Assembly: GCA_902578175.1 (NCBI GenBank) | Contig: CACHBY010000003.1 | Coordinates: 1-56,373 of the forward strand | Direction of reading: 5' to 3' | Length of the DNA: 56,373 bases | Source of the DNA: an uncultured Pelagibacteraceae bacterium | GTDB lineage: Bacteria > Pseudomonadota > Alphaproteobacteria > Pelagibacterales > Pelagibacteraceae | Shown here: piece after piece, positions 35,575 through 44,177 of the stretch | Layout: each line of letters opens with the position of its first letter | Position numbering within the stretch: the first letter of the stretch is position 1 | Position numbers and translations under genes: made by a program | Notes under the pieces: generated by a model | Told to the model about the DNA's origin: nothing | Database searches by the model: none | Seen by the model: only the letters and a program-made list of their open reading frames with translations

Positions 35575-37062
35575 TTAATTATGACTTATCCAGATTGTTT
35601 TTGTTTGTAGAAACGAATTTAAAGCTTCTGTACCTTGATCCCTACTTAGAGAACCAGATTGCTTATATCCACCAAAAGGAGTTTTAATATCTCCCTCAGA
35701 AAAAGTATTAACTGATACAGTTCCACAAGGTAAACTTTTAGCTAAATGAAATGCTCTGTTTATGTCTTGAGTAAATACACTTGCATGTAATCCGTATTTA
35801 GAATTACTTGCAATTTTCAACGCTTCCTCATCATTTTTTACAGTTAAAACACCAAGCACTGGTCCAAAAATTTCCTCTTGAGCGATAGTCATATTTTCTT
35901 TTAATCCATCAAATAAGGTTGGTTTTGCATAAAAACCTTTTTGGCTTTTGCTTGAAACACCTCCGGATAAAAGTTTTGCTCCTTCGTCTATACCTTTTTG
36001 AATATATCCATCAACAGTTTGCAAATGACCTTTTGAAATCATAGATCCCATATTCGATTTAAGATCTAATGGATCTCCTACTTTTAACTTTTTAACTTTT
36101 TTAATAACTTTATCTAAAAACTCATCTTTAACTTTTTTATGAACTATCTGTCTCATATTTGCTGAACAGTTTTGTCCACCATTCCAAAATGCAGAATTCA
36201 TAGCATTATCTATAAGATCATCAGTGATTTTAGCATCTTCTAGAACTATAAATGGACTTTTTCCTCCCATCTCTAATGCTACAGGTTTTAAATTACTTTC
36301 ACTTGAATATTTTAAAAAGTATCCTCCAACCTCAGTTGAACCTGTAAAAGAAACTGCATCAACATCTTTGTGTCGACCTAAAGCTTCACCAACATCACCA
36401 TAACCTGGAAGCACGTTCAAAACTCCATCTGGTATTCCTGCTTCTTTTCCAATTTGAGCAACTCTAATTGCCGTAAGAGGTGTATCTTCTGCTGGCTTAA
36501 TTATTACTGAACAGCCAGCCGCAAGAGCTGGTGCCATTTTCCATACCGCCATCATTAAAGGAAAGTTCCAAGGAACTATTCCAGCAACTACTCCAATCGG
36601 TTCTTTAACAATTAAACTAGTAATAGAGGGTTCTGTTGGACCAACTTTACCAAATACCTTATCAATTAATTCTCCATACCATTGAAAATGCATTGGCGCA
36701 TCGTTTGCAACTTCATTAATACAATCTGTTATTAGTTTACCTGTATCAATACATTCTAAAACTGAATTTTCATCACCATGTTTTCTAAGTAATTCAGCAA
36801 ATTTTAACAAAACTTCTTTCCTATGCTCAGGTGAACTTTTAGACCAAACTCCACTATTAAAAGCTTTTCTTGAAATTTTAACTGCTAAGTCAACATCTTT
36901 ATGATTACATTTTGCAACAGCACAAAGTTTTTTACCAGTAGCAGGATTGATAGTTTCAAATTTTTTACCATCAATAGCATTGACATATTTTCCATTAATA
37001 AACGCTCTTCCTTCAAATTTAATTTTACTAGCTATTACTTTATATTTGTTACCTGAGCTCAT
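35575..37062 (-). CDS. NAD(P)-dependent aldehyde dehydrogenase
   Basis: This 495-residue ALDH has the catalytic E264 in LEMGGKSPFIV, C299 in NGGQNCSANMR, coenzyme motif FTGSTEVGGYF and EEIFGPVLGVL. Length and closest look are to betaine-aldehyde or gamma-aminobutyraldehyde dehydrogenases (PuuC type). Substrate is uncertain. It is the first gene of the three-gene minus-strand operon with the epoxide hydrolase and Ldh2-type enzyme, and is divergent from the TRAP binding protein. Confidence 0.9.
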   Translation of the reverse strand: MSSGNKYKVIASKIKFEGRAFINGKYVNAIDGKKFETINPATGKKLCAVAKCNHKDVDLAVKISRKAFNSGVWSKSSPEHRKEVLLKFAELLRKHGDENSVLECIDTGKLITDCINEVANDAPMHFQWYGELIDKVFGKVGPTEPSITSLIVKEPIGVVAGIVPWNFPLMMAVWKMAPALAAGCSVIIKPAEDTPLTAIRVAQIGKEAGIPDGVLNVLPGYGDVGEALGRHKDVDAVSFTGSTEVGGYFLKYSSESNLKPVALEMGGKSPFIVLEDAKITDDLIDNAMNSAFWNGGQNCSANMRQIVHKKVKDEFLDKVIKKVKKLKVGDPLDLKSNMGSMISKGHLQTVDGYIQKGIDEGAKLLSGGVSSKSQKGFYAKPTLFDGLKENMTIAQEEIFGPVLGVLTVKNDEEALKIASNSKYGLHASVFTQDINRAFHLAKSLPCGTVSVNTFSEGDIKTPFGGYKQSGSLSRDQGTEALNSFLQTKTIWISHN

Positions 37063-37284
37063 AAATTTTTCCTATAAATTGTATTAATTTTATTTCTTAA
37101 ATTTAGTCTAAGACACCTTGAGACTAAAATAAATAGATTAACTATCAAATTATTAATACAACTTTTAATTGCAATCCCATTTTGATTAGACAAGTTTTTT
37201 TTGTGTGTACTTCCGTTGGAAACTTAATTAGGCTTAAATTTATTTAAATTGATACTTTAAACTAACTAAGAGGAGATAAATAAA
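37063..37284. promoter_or_regulatory. Divergent intergenic region between ALDH and TRAP operons
   Basis: This 222-bp non-coding stretch must hold promoters in both directions. An interrupted inverted repeat, TTTAGTCT at 37102-37109 and AGACTAAA at 37121-37128, centred on AAGACACCTTG, is a candidate operator close to the ALDH start. A GAGGAG ribosome-binding site is at about 37270-37275 ahead of the TRAP binding protein. No RNA gene was recognised. Confidence 0.45.
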
Positions 37285-38325
37285 ATGTTTATTAAAACAA
37301 TTAGCAAGACACTTATCAAAGTGGTTGCGATTATTTTCTTTGCACAAGCTGCTTATGCAGAAATAACTCTTAAGCTTGGAACTACTGGTAGATTGGGTAT
37401 GCCAATTGGTGACGCAATAGATCAGGCGCTGATACCAGCTATGGAGAAAGCATCTGGAGGTAAAATGAAAATTGAACCTCATTATCAAAGAAGCTTATGC
37501 GCAGAACAAAAATGTGGTGAACAAGCTAACCAAGGACTTATAGCTTTGTGGACTAGTTCTACAGCAAACTATGGTAACTTTGGGCCTGAATTAGCAATTT
37601 TCGATTTGCCGTTTATTTTCAAATCATTAGAGGATGCTAAAAGAATTTCAGATGAATGGTTAGCTGAAAGACAATGTAAACTAGCTCTTGAGAATGCTGG
37701 TCATATTTGCCTTTCTGTATATTCAAGTGGAGGATTTAGACAACTTGGAAATGCAACTAAACCTGTTCATGAACCAGATGATATGAAAGGACTTAAGTGG
37801 AGAACTACTAAAAGTCCAGTTGAGTTCATGTTAGTTAAAAACTGGGGTGCAACACCAACGCCTTATGACTGGAGTCAATTATATCAAGGTCTTCAATCAG
37901 GTGTAGTAGAAGGTCAGTATGTTGCTAGCCCATGGCAGCATGTAGCAAAACTTCATGAAGTTGCAAAATATTTCACTGAGATCGGAGGAATGTGGTCTGG
38001 AAATATTTTAGCGATGGATGCTAAACAGTACAATGCATTGTCTGACCAACAAAGAAAATGGTTACACGAAGCAGCTGATGCTTATGGAGAAAAAGTAAAC
38101 GAGTTGGATAACGCTTGGATTAAAAATGGTGAAGATGCAATTAAAGCATCTGCCAAAGAGTGGTATGTACCAACAGAAGCGGAAATGACTAAGTGGAGAG
38201 CAGGTGCAATCGGTGCTTGGTTAGACGCTAAGGGTACTTTTGAACCAGAAGTAGCTAAAAGAGTACTTCTAGAACAAGGTATGGATGGATTTGTAGCTCA
38301 GTTAGAAAAAGCTGGAGCTCTATAA
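37285..38325 (+). CDS. dctP: TRAP transporter substrate-binding protein (DctP type)
   Basis: This 346-residue protein has a signal peptide ending near YA-EITL. A DctP-family core follows with KGLKWRTTKSPVEF, whose arginine usually grips the substrate carboxylate, and PYDWSQLYQGLQSGVVEGQY. RSLCAEQKCGEQ has two cysteines that could pair in the periplasm. The ligand is an organic acid, but which one is not readable. It starts after a good GAGGAG site and is followed by a hairpin and then the large permease. Confidence 0.9.
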   Translation: MFIKTISKTLIKVVAIIFFAQAAYAEITLKLGTTGRLGMPIGDAIDQALIPAMEKASGGKMKIEPHYQRSLCAEQKCGEQANQGLIALWTSSTANYGNFGPELAIFDLPFIFKSLEDAKRISDEWLAERQCKLALENAGHICLSVYSSGGFRQLGNATKPVHEPDDMKGLKWRTTKSPVEFMLVKNWGATPTPYDWSQLYQGLQSGVVEGQYVASPWQHVAKLHEVAKYFTEIGGMWSGNILAMDAKQYNALSDQQRKWLHEAADAYGEKVNELDNAWIKNGEDAIKASAKEWYVPTEAEMTKWRAGAIGAWLDAKGTFEPEVAKRVLLEQGMDGFVAQLEKAGAL

Positions 38326-38343
38326 ATCTTCAAACAAAACTAT

Positions 38344-38386
38344 GTAAAGACCATTTAGTTCTATTTTAGAATTAGATGGTCTTTAC
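38344..38386 (+). terminator. Intercistronic stem-loop between dctP and dctM
   Basis: An 11-bp perfect outer stem, GTAAAGACCAT (38344-38354) / ATGGTCTTTAC (38376-38386), continues inward for eight more pairs including two G-U, giving about 19 bp and a five-base loop ATTTT. It lies 18 bp after dctP, with CTAAAAAAAA just downstream rather than a T tract, so it probably stabilises the dctP message or blocks RNase, leaving less permease. Confidence 0.7.
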
Positions 38387-38415
38387 CTAAAAAAAATCAT
38401 AACTTATAAATATCT

Positions 38416-39699
38416 ATGGAAAGTATTATTTTACTCGTAGTACTCCTTTTTCTAATTTTATTAGGAGCTCCTATTGGTTTTATATTAATACTGATACCAT
38501 TTGTTTATATTCTATTAACAGATGCTGTTCCTCTTGTTTTAATTCCTAGTCAAATGTTTACCGCCATAGACTCGGTTCCATTGACTGCCATTGCATTCTT
38601 TATGTTGACAGGTGAGTTGATGACAAGCGCAACAATCACTGACCGTTTAGTTGCTTTAAGTAGAGCATTAATTGGACGTATACGAGGAGGGTTGGCTCAA
38701 GTTAATGTTCTTGTGAGTATGTTTTTTGCAGGTATGAATGGTTCTGTTGTAGCAGACACAGCAACTGTTGGAGCATTAGTTTTACCAGCTATGAAGAAAG
38801 CTGGATATCCTGCTGCATTTTCAGCTGCGGTTACAGGTGTAAGTTCCACTATAGGGGGGATTATTCCACCTAGTATCATGATGATTGTACTTGCTAATGC
38901 AACTGAAATTTCAATTGCATCTTTATTTGCAGCTGGGATTGTTCCAGGTATTTTGATTGGTGTTGTGATAATGGTAATCAATCATTACTTTGCAGTTAAA
39001 TATAATTTCGAGCGTAGCGATGACCCATTCTCAGTTCGGAGAGCTGGTAAAGAATTATATCGCTCTTCATTTGCTCTTTTAATACCTTTAGTTTTGGTTG
39101 GTTCAGTAATGGGAGGTGTCGCATCAGTTGTTGAGGCAGGAGCTATTACTGCATTAGTTGCATTGTTTACAGGTGTATTTGTTTACAGAACTATTAAATG
39201 GAAAGATTGTACAGGAGCTTTCCGAAGAGCATTCCGTAATTCAGCAATGGTTTTTATAATCATAGCTGCCTCAGGACCTTTTAGTTGGTTACTTACTTCT
39301 CTTGGAGCAATTGGTGATCTTGAAGCGTGGCTTTTGGGATTAGCGGATTCTCCAATATTATTTATTTTAGCTTTAATATTATTTATTTTTCTTCTTGGAA
39401 CAGTAATGGATTCAGCAGTTAACATTATCATTGTTGGTCCAGTGCTTGTAAATGTTATGTCTCAAGCAGGCTTTCCTGAGGTACAAGCAGCAATGGTTGT
39501 AATAGTAGGATTTTTGATAGGATCAGTTACACCACCAGTTGGAGTTGCGTACTTTACATCTGCAACTATAGCACAAGTTCGTTTAGAAAAAGTAGCCGTT
39601 GCTTTAATTCCTTATCTTGTTGGTCTTTTTTTACTTTTATTTTTTATATTAGTTGTTCCAGAATTAACAATGTTCCTTCCAAACTTATTGAGTAATTAA
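38416..39699 (+). CDS. dctM: TRAP transporter large permease (DctM)
   Basis: This 427-residue protein has 12 or so helices and DctM hallmarks: LLVVLLFLILLGAPIGFILI region at the start, MFFAGMNGSVVADTATVGAL and GVSSTIGGIIPPSIMM in the middle, and IGSVTPPVGVAYF near the end. It couples sodium flow to transport. The usual order is binding protein, small, large permease, but here the large one comes first. Its stop overlaps the small permease start by 1 base. Confidence 0.93.
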   Translation: MESIILLVVLLFLILLGAPIGFILILIPFVYILLTDAVPLVLIPSQMFTAIDSVPLTAIAFFMLTGELMTSATITDRLVALSRALIGRIRGGLAQVNVLVSMFFAGMNGSVVADTATVGALVLPAMKKAGYPAAFSAAVTGVSSTIGGIIPPSIMMIVLANATEISIASLFAAGIVPGILIGVVIMVINHYFAVKYNFERSDDPFSVRRAGKELYRSSFALLIPLVLVGSVMGGVASVVEAGAITALVALFTGVFVYRTIKWKDCTGAFRRAFRNSAMVFIIIAASGPFSWLLTSLGAIGDLEAWLLGLADSPILFILALILFIFLLGTVMDSAVNIIIVGPVLVNVMSQAGFPEVQAAMVVIVGFLIGSVTPPVGVAYFTSATIAQVRLEKVAVALIPYLVGLFLLLFFILVVPELTMFLPNLLSN

Positions 39700-40208
39700 T
39701 GATAAAATTTTTAAATAGTATTGATCGTTTTATTCATCGTATGTTGGAAGCTATGTGCTCACTCTTGTTGGCTGCTATGGTTGGTTTCACACTTTACAAT
39801 GTTACAATGCGATATGTATTTAATAACCCTCCTGTTTGGGGGGATTTGCTAACAGTATTAAGTAATATTTGGTTAATGTTTATAGCGCTCTCTTTAACAG
39901 CTAGAGATAATGAACATGTAGCTTTAAATTTAATTTATGAAAAATTACCAGAGCGACTTTCATTATACATACGCCAGTTTTGGAAAATTATGATTATGAT
40001 AATTGGTGTAGTCTTAATTATTTATGGAATTGAACTTGTAGAGGGTATGCGAGGTAAATATTGGGAAATGTGGTATTTAGAAATTAGTATGCAAGGAATT
40101 GAGTTTAAACCAAATTATATGCCCAAAAAATACGCAGTCGCTATCCTCCCGTTAGCTGGATTTTTGACTACCATTGGTGCTGCCATTGGTTTTATAAAAA
40201 AGGTCTAG
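39699..40208 (+). CDS. dctQ: TRAP transporter small permease (DctQ)
   Basis: This 169-residue protein has four predicted helices and DctQ features, MVGFTLYNVTMRYVFNNPPVWGD and LTARDNEHVALNLIYEKLP. It forms the membrane complex with DctM. The start shares a base with the DctM stop. Its stop is 16 bp from the convergent end of the taurine permease gene. Confidence 0.88.
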   Translation: MIKFLNSIDRFIHRMLEAMCSLLLAAMVGFTLYNVTMRYVFNNPPVWGDLLTVLSNIWLMFIALSLTARDNEHVALNLIYEKLPERLSLYIRQFWKIMIMIIGVVLIIYGIELVEGMRGKYWEMWYLEISMQGIEFKPNYMPKKYAVAILPLAGFLTTIGAAIGFIKKV

Positions 40209-40224
40209 TTCTTTAACAGTTTAC

Positions 40225-42150
40225 TTAACCTTTGCCTCTCCAAGGAATAGTCTTATCTATAATTTTTCTTAAAGATATATCAAATAAAAGACCCAGCATA
40301 CCCATTATGAAAATTGTTATCCAAATAACTTCATACTGAAAGTATTTTTTTGCAACATTTTCAACAAAACCAATACCGGTTGTACCTGCTAGAAATTCTG
40401 CAGCAACAAGTGTTCCCCAGCACATACCTACAGCAACTCGAATTCCTGTAAGAATTTCAGGAAGTGAATTAGGGAAAATCACATATCTTAAAATTTGTTT
40501 TTTAGTAGCTCCTAATGAATGTGCAGCATGTATTTTTGAAAGCTGTGTTCCTGATGCACCAGCTCTTGCAGAAATAATCATAATTGAAAGTGAGACCATG
40601 AATAATAAAAATATTTTACCTGTATTATCTATTCCAAGAACTGAAATAATCAATGGCGCCCAAGCTAACGGTGGAACAGGTCTGTATAATTCTATTAAAG
40701 GATCAAAGAATCCTTTAGCAAATCGATTTAGACCCATAAACAATCCTAATGGCACCCCAATAAGAATTCCAAATACTAAACCTAAAAATACCCTTAAAAA
40801 AGAGTCCCATATGTGTCCATAAGGAACAGGAATTTTAAATAATTTAAAGTCACCAGTAACAACTTTTAAAACGTTACTTTTAAAGTTTTCTTTTACAATT
40901 CCATCTTTTGTATGCACTGGATATTCACCAGGCAACATATCTGCTATCCAATCTGGTAAAATGAAGCCTATCATTTTACTTACATCAACCATTTCAATCC
41001 ATAAAAGAGGAATATTTTTGTATCCAACACTTGGTTTAGACATTAATACAAACTTATTAAATGTATCCGATGGTTTAGGTAGCCATCTACCTGAGCCTTG
41101 TTCAGAACATGTTGGTCCACTTGCTACAATTGTTCCTGCTGGAAATAGAAGAACATCAATTAATCTTAATCCACCTTGCTCTTTATTTTGCAACTCATCA
41201 AATTCTATGATTGCTGCTTTCATTTCATTTAATGCATTAGGAGGGTAGATACTTGCAAACTCTATTCTTCTTGCAATCTTAACTATATTTTTTGCATAGT
41301 CAGATGCTATTTCTTCACTGTCATCCAAACCTTTTCTGTAAGCTTTAATGTCATCTTTTAGTTGTTTGATTGAGCTTTTGAATGGTGGGTTATGGTTTTT
41401 TAATTTAAAAAATTTGTCGTCAATTTTTTTAAGTTCTGCCGCAGCTGCATGAAACTTTAAGCCTTTGTTGGTTTGTGGTGCAGTTGGTATTTCAATTGTA
41501 TTTTCAATTGTACCTGTTCCAGAGTCTATTGTGGTAATTCCCCAGCCACCTTGTTCATTAATAAGTTTTTGTCTTTCAGTTTTTTGAGCATCTGTCTCAA
41601 ATGGATAATCTTTCTTTTGGAAGTTTGAACTTAGAAGTTTTATTTCTTCTGTTATTTCTTGAAGTTTAATTTTGGTATCCATTTCTATTAGCTCTTCACT
41701 TGTTAAAAATGGAATTAATTTAGAAGTTCTATCAATATAACTTACAAGGATTGTTTTTTGTTGATCATTTAGATCAGGAGATGCTTTTATTTCATTTGCA
41801 ATTTTTGTAAGATTTTTATTTTCAATTTTAATAATCGATGTGCTTTTGAATTCTCTTTCTTCAATAGGGAACTGATATTTTAAACCTAATAATGACTCAT
41901 TAATTTTAGCAACCTGGCATAATTCATTCGCTGATTTCGGATAAAAACCTTTTGCAATATCCCATGAATAATAAAGCCAGAGCATCAGGATTGCACTACT
42001 ACCAACGATTACCCAGTGCGTTCCACCTTTAGCCCTTTCTGGATTTCCAAAAACAGCATCTACTTTTTCAGTTCTGATTAATCTTCTTCCATAAAGAATA
42101 CAGCCAATAACTGAAACTATAATTAGTATTGTTACAAATTGGGTTAACAT
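40225..42150 (-). CDS. tauC: Taurine-type ABC permease (TauC/SsuC fold) with large inserted domain
   Basis: This 641-residue protein is far longer than the ~275 of ordinary TauC. Helices near residues 2-20 and 46-62 are followed by a polar, Lys/Glu-rich region of about 290 residues, then WLPKPSDTFNKF (residues 356-367), which matches the LPSPSxV element that comes after helix 1 in the family. The core with EAA-loop AHSLGATKKQILRYVIFP then follows. The insert therefore sits in the first external loop. C78 and C348 bracket it and could form a disulfide. It overlaps tauB by 1 base. Confidence 0.82.
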   Translation of the reverse strand: MLTQFVTILIIVSVIGCILYGRRLIRTEKVDAVFGNPERAKGGTHWVIVGSSAILMLWLYYSWDIAKGFYPKSANELCQVAKINESLLGLKYQFPIEEREFKSTSIIKIENKNLTKIANEIKASPDLNDQQKTILVSYIDRTSKLIPFLTSEELIEMDTKIKLQEITEEIKLLSSNFQKKDYPFETDAQKTERQKLINEQGGWGITTIDSGTGTIENTIEIPTAPQTNKGLKFHAAAAELKKIDDKFFKLKNHNPPFKSSIKQLKDDIKAYRKGLDDSEEIASDYAKNIVKIARRIEFASIYPPNALNEMKAAIIEFDELQNKEQGGLRLIDVLLFPAGTIVASGPTCSEQGSGRWLPKPSDTFNKFVLMSKPSVGYKNIPLLWIEMVDVSKMIGFILPDWIADMLPGEYPVHTKDGIVKENFKSNVLKVVTGDFKLFKIPVPYGHIWDSFLRVFLGLVFGILIGVPLGLFMGLNRFAKGFFDPLIELYRPVPPLAWAPLIISVLGIDNTGKIFLLFMVSLSIMIISARAGASGTQLSKIHAAHSLGATKKQILRYVIFPNSLPEILTGIRVAVGMCWGTLVAAEFLAGTTGIGFVENVAKKYFQYEVIWITIFIMGMLGLLFDISLRKIIDKTIPWRGKG

Positions 42151-42947
42151 TAATTATCTTTCCCCATTATCTCTTCTTCCATATTCCAGATCATCGATAA
42201 AATTTCTTCTCTAGTAGATGAAAATTCTTTATTTTTTTTAATTTCTCTTAAATCCTGAGTAAGTCCCATTTCAGCAAATGGAAGATTATACTCTTTATGT
42301 ATTCTTCCGGGTCTTGGTGCCATTACATATAATCTTTCACCAAGTAAAAGAGCTTCTTCAACTGAGTGAGTAATTAAGATAATTGTTTTTCCAGTTTCTT
42401 TCCAAATTTTTAAAACTAATGACTGCATTTTTTCTCTTGTTAATGCATCCAATGCACCTAATGGTTCATCCATTAAAATTAAATCAGGATCATTGATAAG
42501 ACATCTTGCAAGAGCAACTCTTTGCTGCATACCGCCAGATAATTGATAAGTTGGAGTGTTACCAAATCCTTTTAATCCAACTATATCTAGCCATTCCTCA
42601 ACTTTTTTTGCAGTTAATTCTGGATCTTCTTTTTTCATACGAAGACCAAAGTTCACGTTTTCAGCAACTGTTAACCATTCAAATAAAGCACCCTGTTGAA
42701 ATACCATTCCTCTTTCAACACCAGGTCCATCTATCTCATTATTGTTTAAAGTAATTTTTCCTGAAGTCGGTCTTAAAAACCCAGCAGTAATATTAAGTAA
42801 AGTTGTTTTTCCACAACCAGAAGGACCAAGAACTGTAAGTAGTTCTCCTTTTTTTAAGGTAAAACTAACATCTTTTAATGCATGAACTGTTTCTCCTTTT
42901 GGAGTTTTAAAAATCATATTTAGATTTTGAGAAACAAGATCACTCAT
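42150..42947 (-). CDS. tauB: Taurine-type ABC transporter ATP-binding protein
   Basis: This 265-residue ATPase has Walker A GPSGCGKTT (residues 41-49), signature LSGGMQQR (136-143), Walker B LILMDEPLGALD and H-loop IILITHSVEEA. The length and the RMVFQ-like loop with GALFEWLTVAENV fit the nitrate/sulfonate/taurine group. It sits between the binding protein and permease genes. A hairpin with a T-rich tail lies ahead of it. Confidence 0.88.
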   Translation of the reverse strand: MSDLVSQNLNMIFKTPKGETVHALKDVSFTLKKGELLTVLGPSGCGKTTLLNITAGFLRPTSGKITLNNNEIDGPGVERGMVFQQGALFEWLTVAENVNFGLRMKKEDPELTAKKVEEWLDIVGLKGFGNTPTYQLSGGMQQRVALARCLINDPDLILMDEPLGALDALTREKMQSLVLKIWKETGKTIILITHSVEEALLLGERLYVMAPRPGRIHKEYNLPFAEMGLTQDLREIKKNKEFSSTREEILSMIWNMEEEIMGKDN

Positions 42948-42977
42948 AGCGCCCTTATATTAACAATTTTTTAAAAA

Positions 42978-43012
42978 AAATAGGCACTAATTATTTAAAT
43001 CAGTGCCTATTT
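42978..43012 (-). terminator. Intercistronic terminator-like stem-loop between tauA and tauB
   Basis: The 11-bp perfect stem AAATAGGCACT (42978-42988) / AGTGCCTATTT (43002-43012) has a 13-base loop. Read in the transcribed minus direction it runs into TTTTTTTT, as in an intrinsic terminator. It stands 22 bp after the tauA stop and 30 bp before tauB, in an operon, so partial read-through is likely and would keep TauA in excess. Confidence 0.75.
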
Positions 43013-43034
43013 AAAAAGTTTTAAACCTTTAAAA

Positions 43035-43976
43035 TTATAAAGGTAAGAAACTTGTATCTACGTTACCAGATGGAGTTCCCATTCCTTTTAAGAAACCATC
43101 TAAGTTTCCGCTCTCCATAGATGCTTTTGTTTCTTCTGGAGTTAAGAATTTAAATCCACCTAAAGTTTCTTTCATATCAGCAACTTTCATTTCAGAAGCT
43201 TTTGCCATAGAATTCATATCAGATTTACCTGCTCTGTATCTATCGTTTGCTTCGTGAGTTACTTCGATGAAAGTTCTTAACATTCCTGGATTTTCTTTCA
43301 TGAATTTATCTGTAACAGATGTGATATCTATACCTAAGATACCAGCAGCTCTTGCTTCATCTACAGTTAATAATCTTGAACCAACTGCAGTTGCAGCTTT
43401 AATAGAATTACCACCAAATAAACATGCCATTACAACATCACCACTAACTAATGCAGCAGCACCTTCTTCAGGGTCCATTTGAATGATATCCATTTTACCT
43501 CGGTCAGCACCAACAACTTTCATACTTTCATCAAAAACGTATTCAGCCATTGTTCCTAATGGAACAGCAACTTTTTTACCTTCTAATTCAGTAGCGTTAG
43601 CTTTTGTAATTCCAGATGCATTTGATGTTACACAAGTAGTTCCACCCATTCCGTATTCCATAGCGATATCAACTAATTTGATTGGCGCATTAGATTTTAC
43701 AGCGTTGATGAAAGGTACTAAACCTTGTGAGTAAGAAATATCAATATCCCCTGCTAACATTGCATCAGTCATAGCTCCACCGTTAGTGAAGTTTGTCCAT
43801 TTAACTGGTACACCAAGAGCTTTTGCAAAATTTTTCTTCTGCATGTCCTCTAGATTTGGACTTGGCCATTCTAGAAAGTATGCAACTCTAACTTCATTAG
43901 CTGCAGAGTTTGCAACTGAAATTGAAAGGTTTAGAGCAAATATAGATCCTAGAATAAAACTTAGTATTTTTTTCAT
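43035..43976 (-). CDS. tauA: Taurine ABC transporter substrate-binding protein
   Basis: This 313-residue protein has a signal peptide (KILSFILGSIFALNLSISVA) and the TauA-like core VRVAYFLEWPSPNLEDMQKK, then AMLAGDIDISYSQGLVPFIN, TLEGKKVAVPLGTMAEYVF-type loop and ACLFGGNSIKAA. The divergent tpa-ald genes, 201 bp away, strongly support taurine as ligand. A GGGG ribosome-binding site lies 5 bp before ATG. Confidence 0.87.
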   Translation of the reverse strand: MKKILSFILGSIFALNLSISVANSAANEVRVAYFLEWPSPNLEDMQKKNFAKALGVPVKWTNFTNGGAMTDAMLAGDIDISYSQGLVPFINAVKSNAPIKLVDIAMEYGMGGTTCVTSNASGITKANATELEGKKVAVPLGTMAEYVFDESMKVVGADRGKMDIIQMDPEEGAAALVSGDVVMACLFGGNSIKAATAVGSRLLTVDEARAAGILGIDITSVTDKFMKENPGMLRTFIEVTHEANDRYRAGKSDMNSMAKASEMKVADMKETLGGFKFLTPEETKASMESGNLDGFLKGMGTPSGNVDTSFLPL

Positions 43977-44177
43977 TTATTCCCCTATGTTAATTTAATT
44001 AAATTAGCGCCATTTAAATTCAATTTCGTACGGTTGTAAAACAAAAAGATAGGTTCAATTATAAGTTGTATATTTATGACGCATCATTTTGGGTGGTCAA
44101 AATATTTCTAGCAAACTAATCCATTTAGTCTAATAGTTGGAAATATTAATAACAGTCAATTAAAAGAGAAAAATTAT
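43977..44177. promoter_or_regulatory. Divergent control region between tauABC and tpa operons
   Basis: This 201-bp non-coding spacer has no recognised RNA. A 6-6-6 inverted repeat ATTTTG-GGTGGT-CAAAAT spans 44086-44103 and could bind a taurine-responsive regulator (GntR-type regulators such as TauR control tpa in relatives, known from other bacteria). Both operons must start here. Confidence 0.45.

Noticed and set aside
37063..37284. Riboswitch in the 222-bp spacer
   Set aside because: No glycine- or SAM-riboswitch core seen by eye; only a weak inverted repeat.
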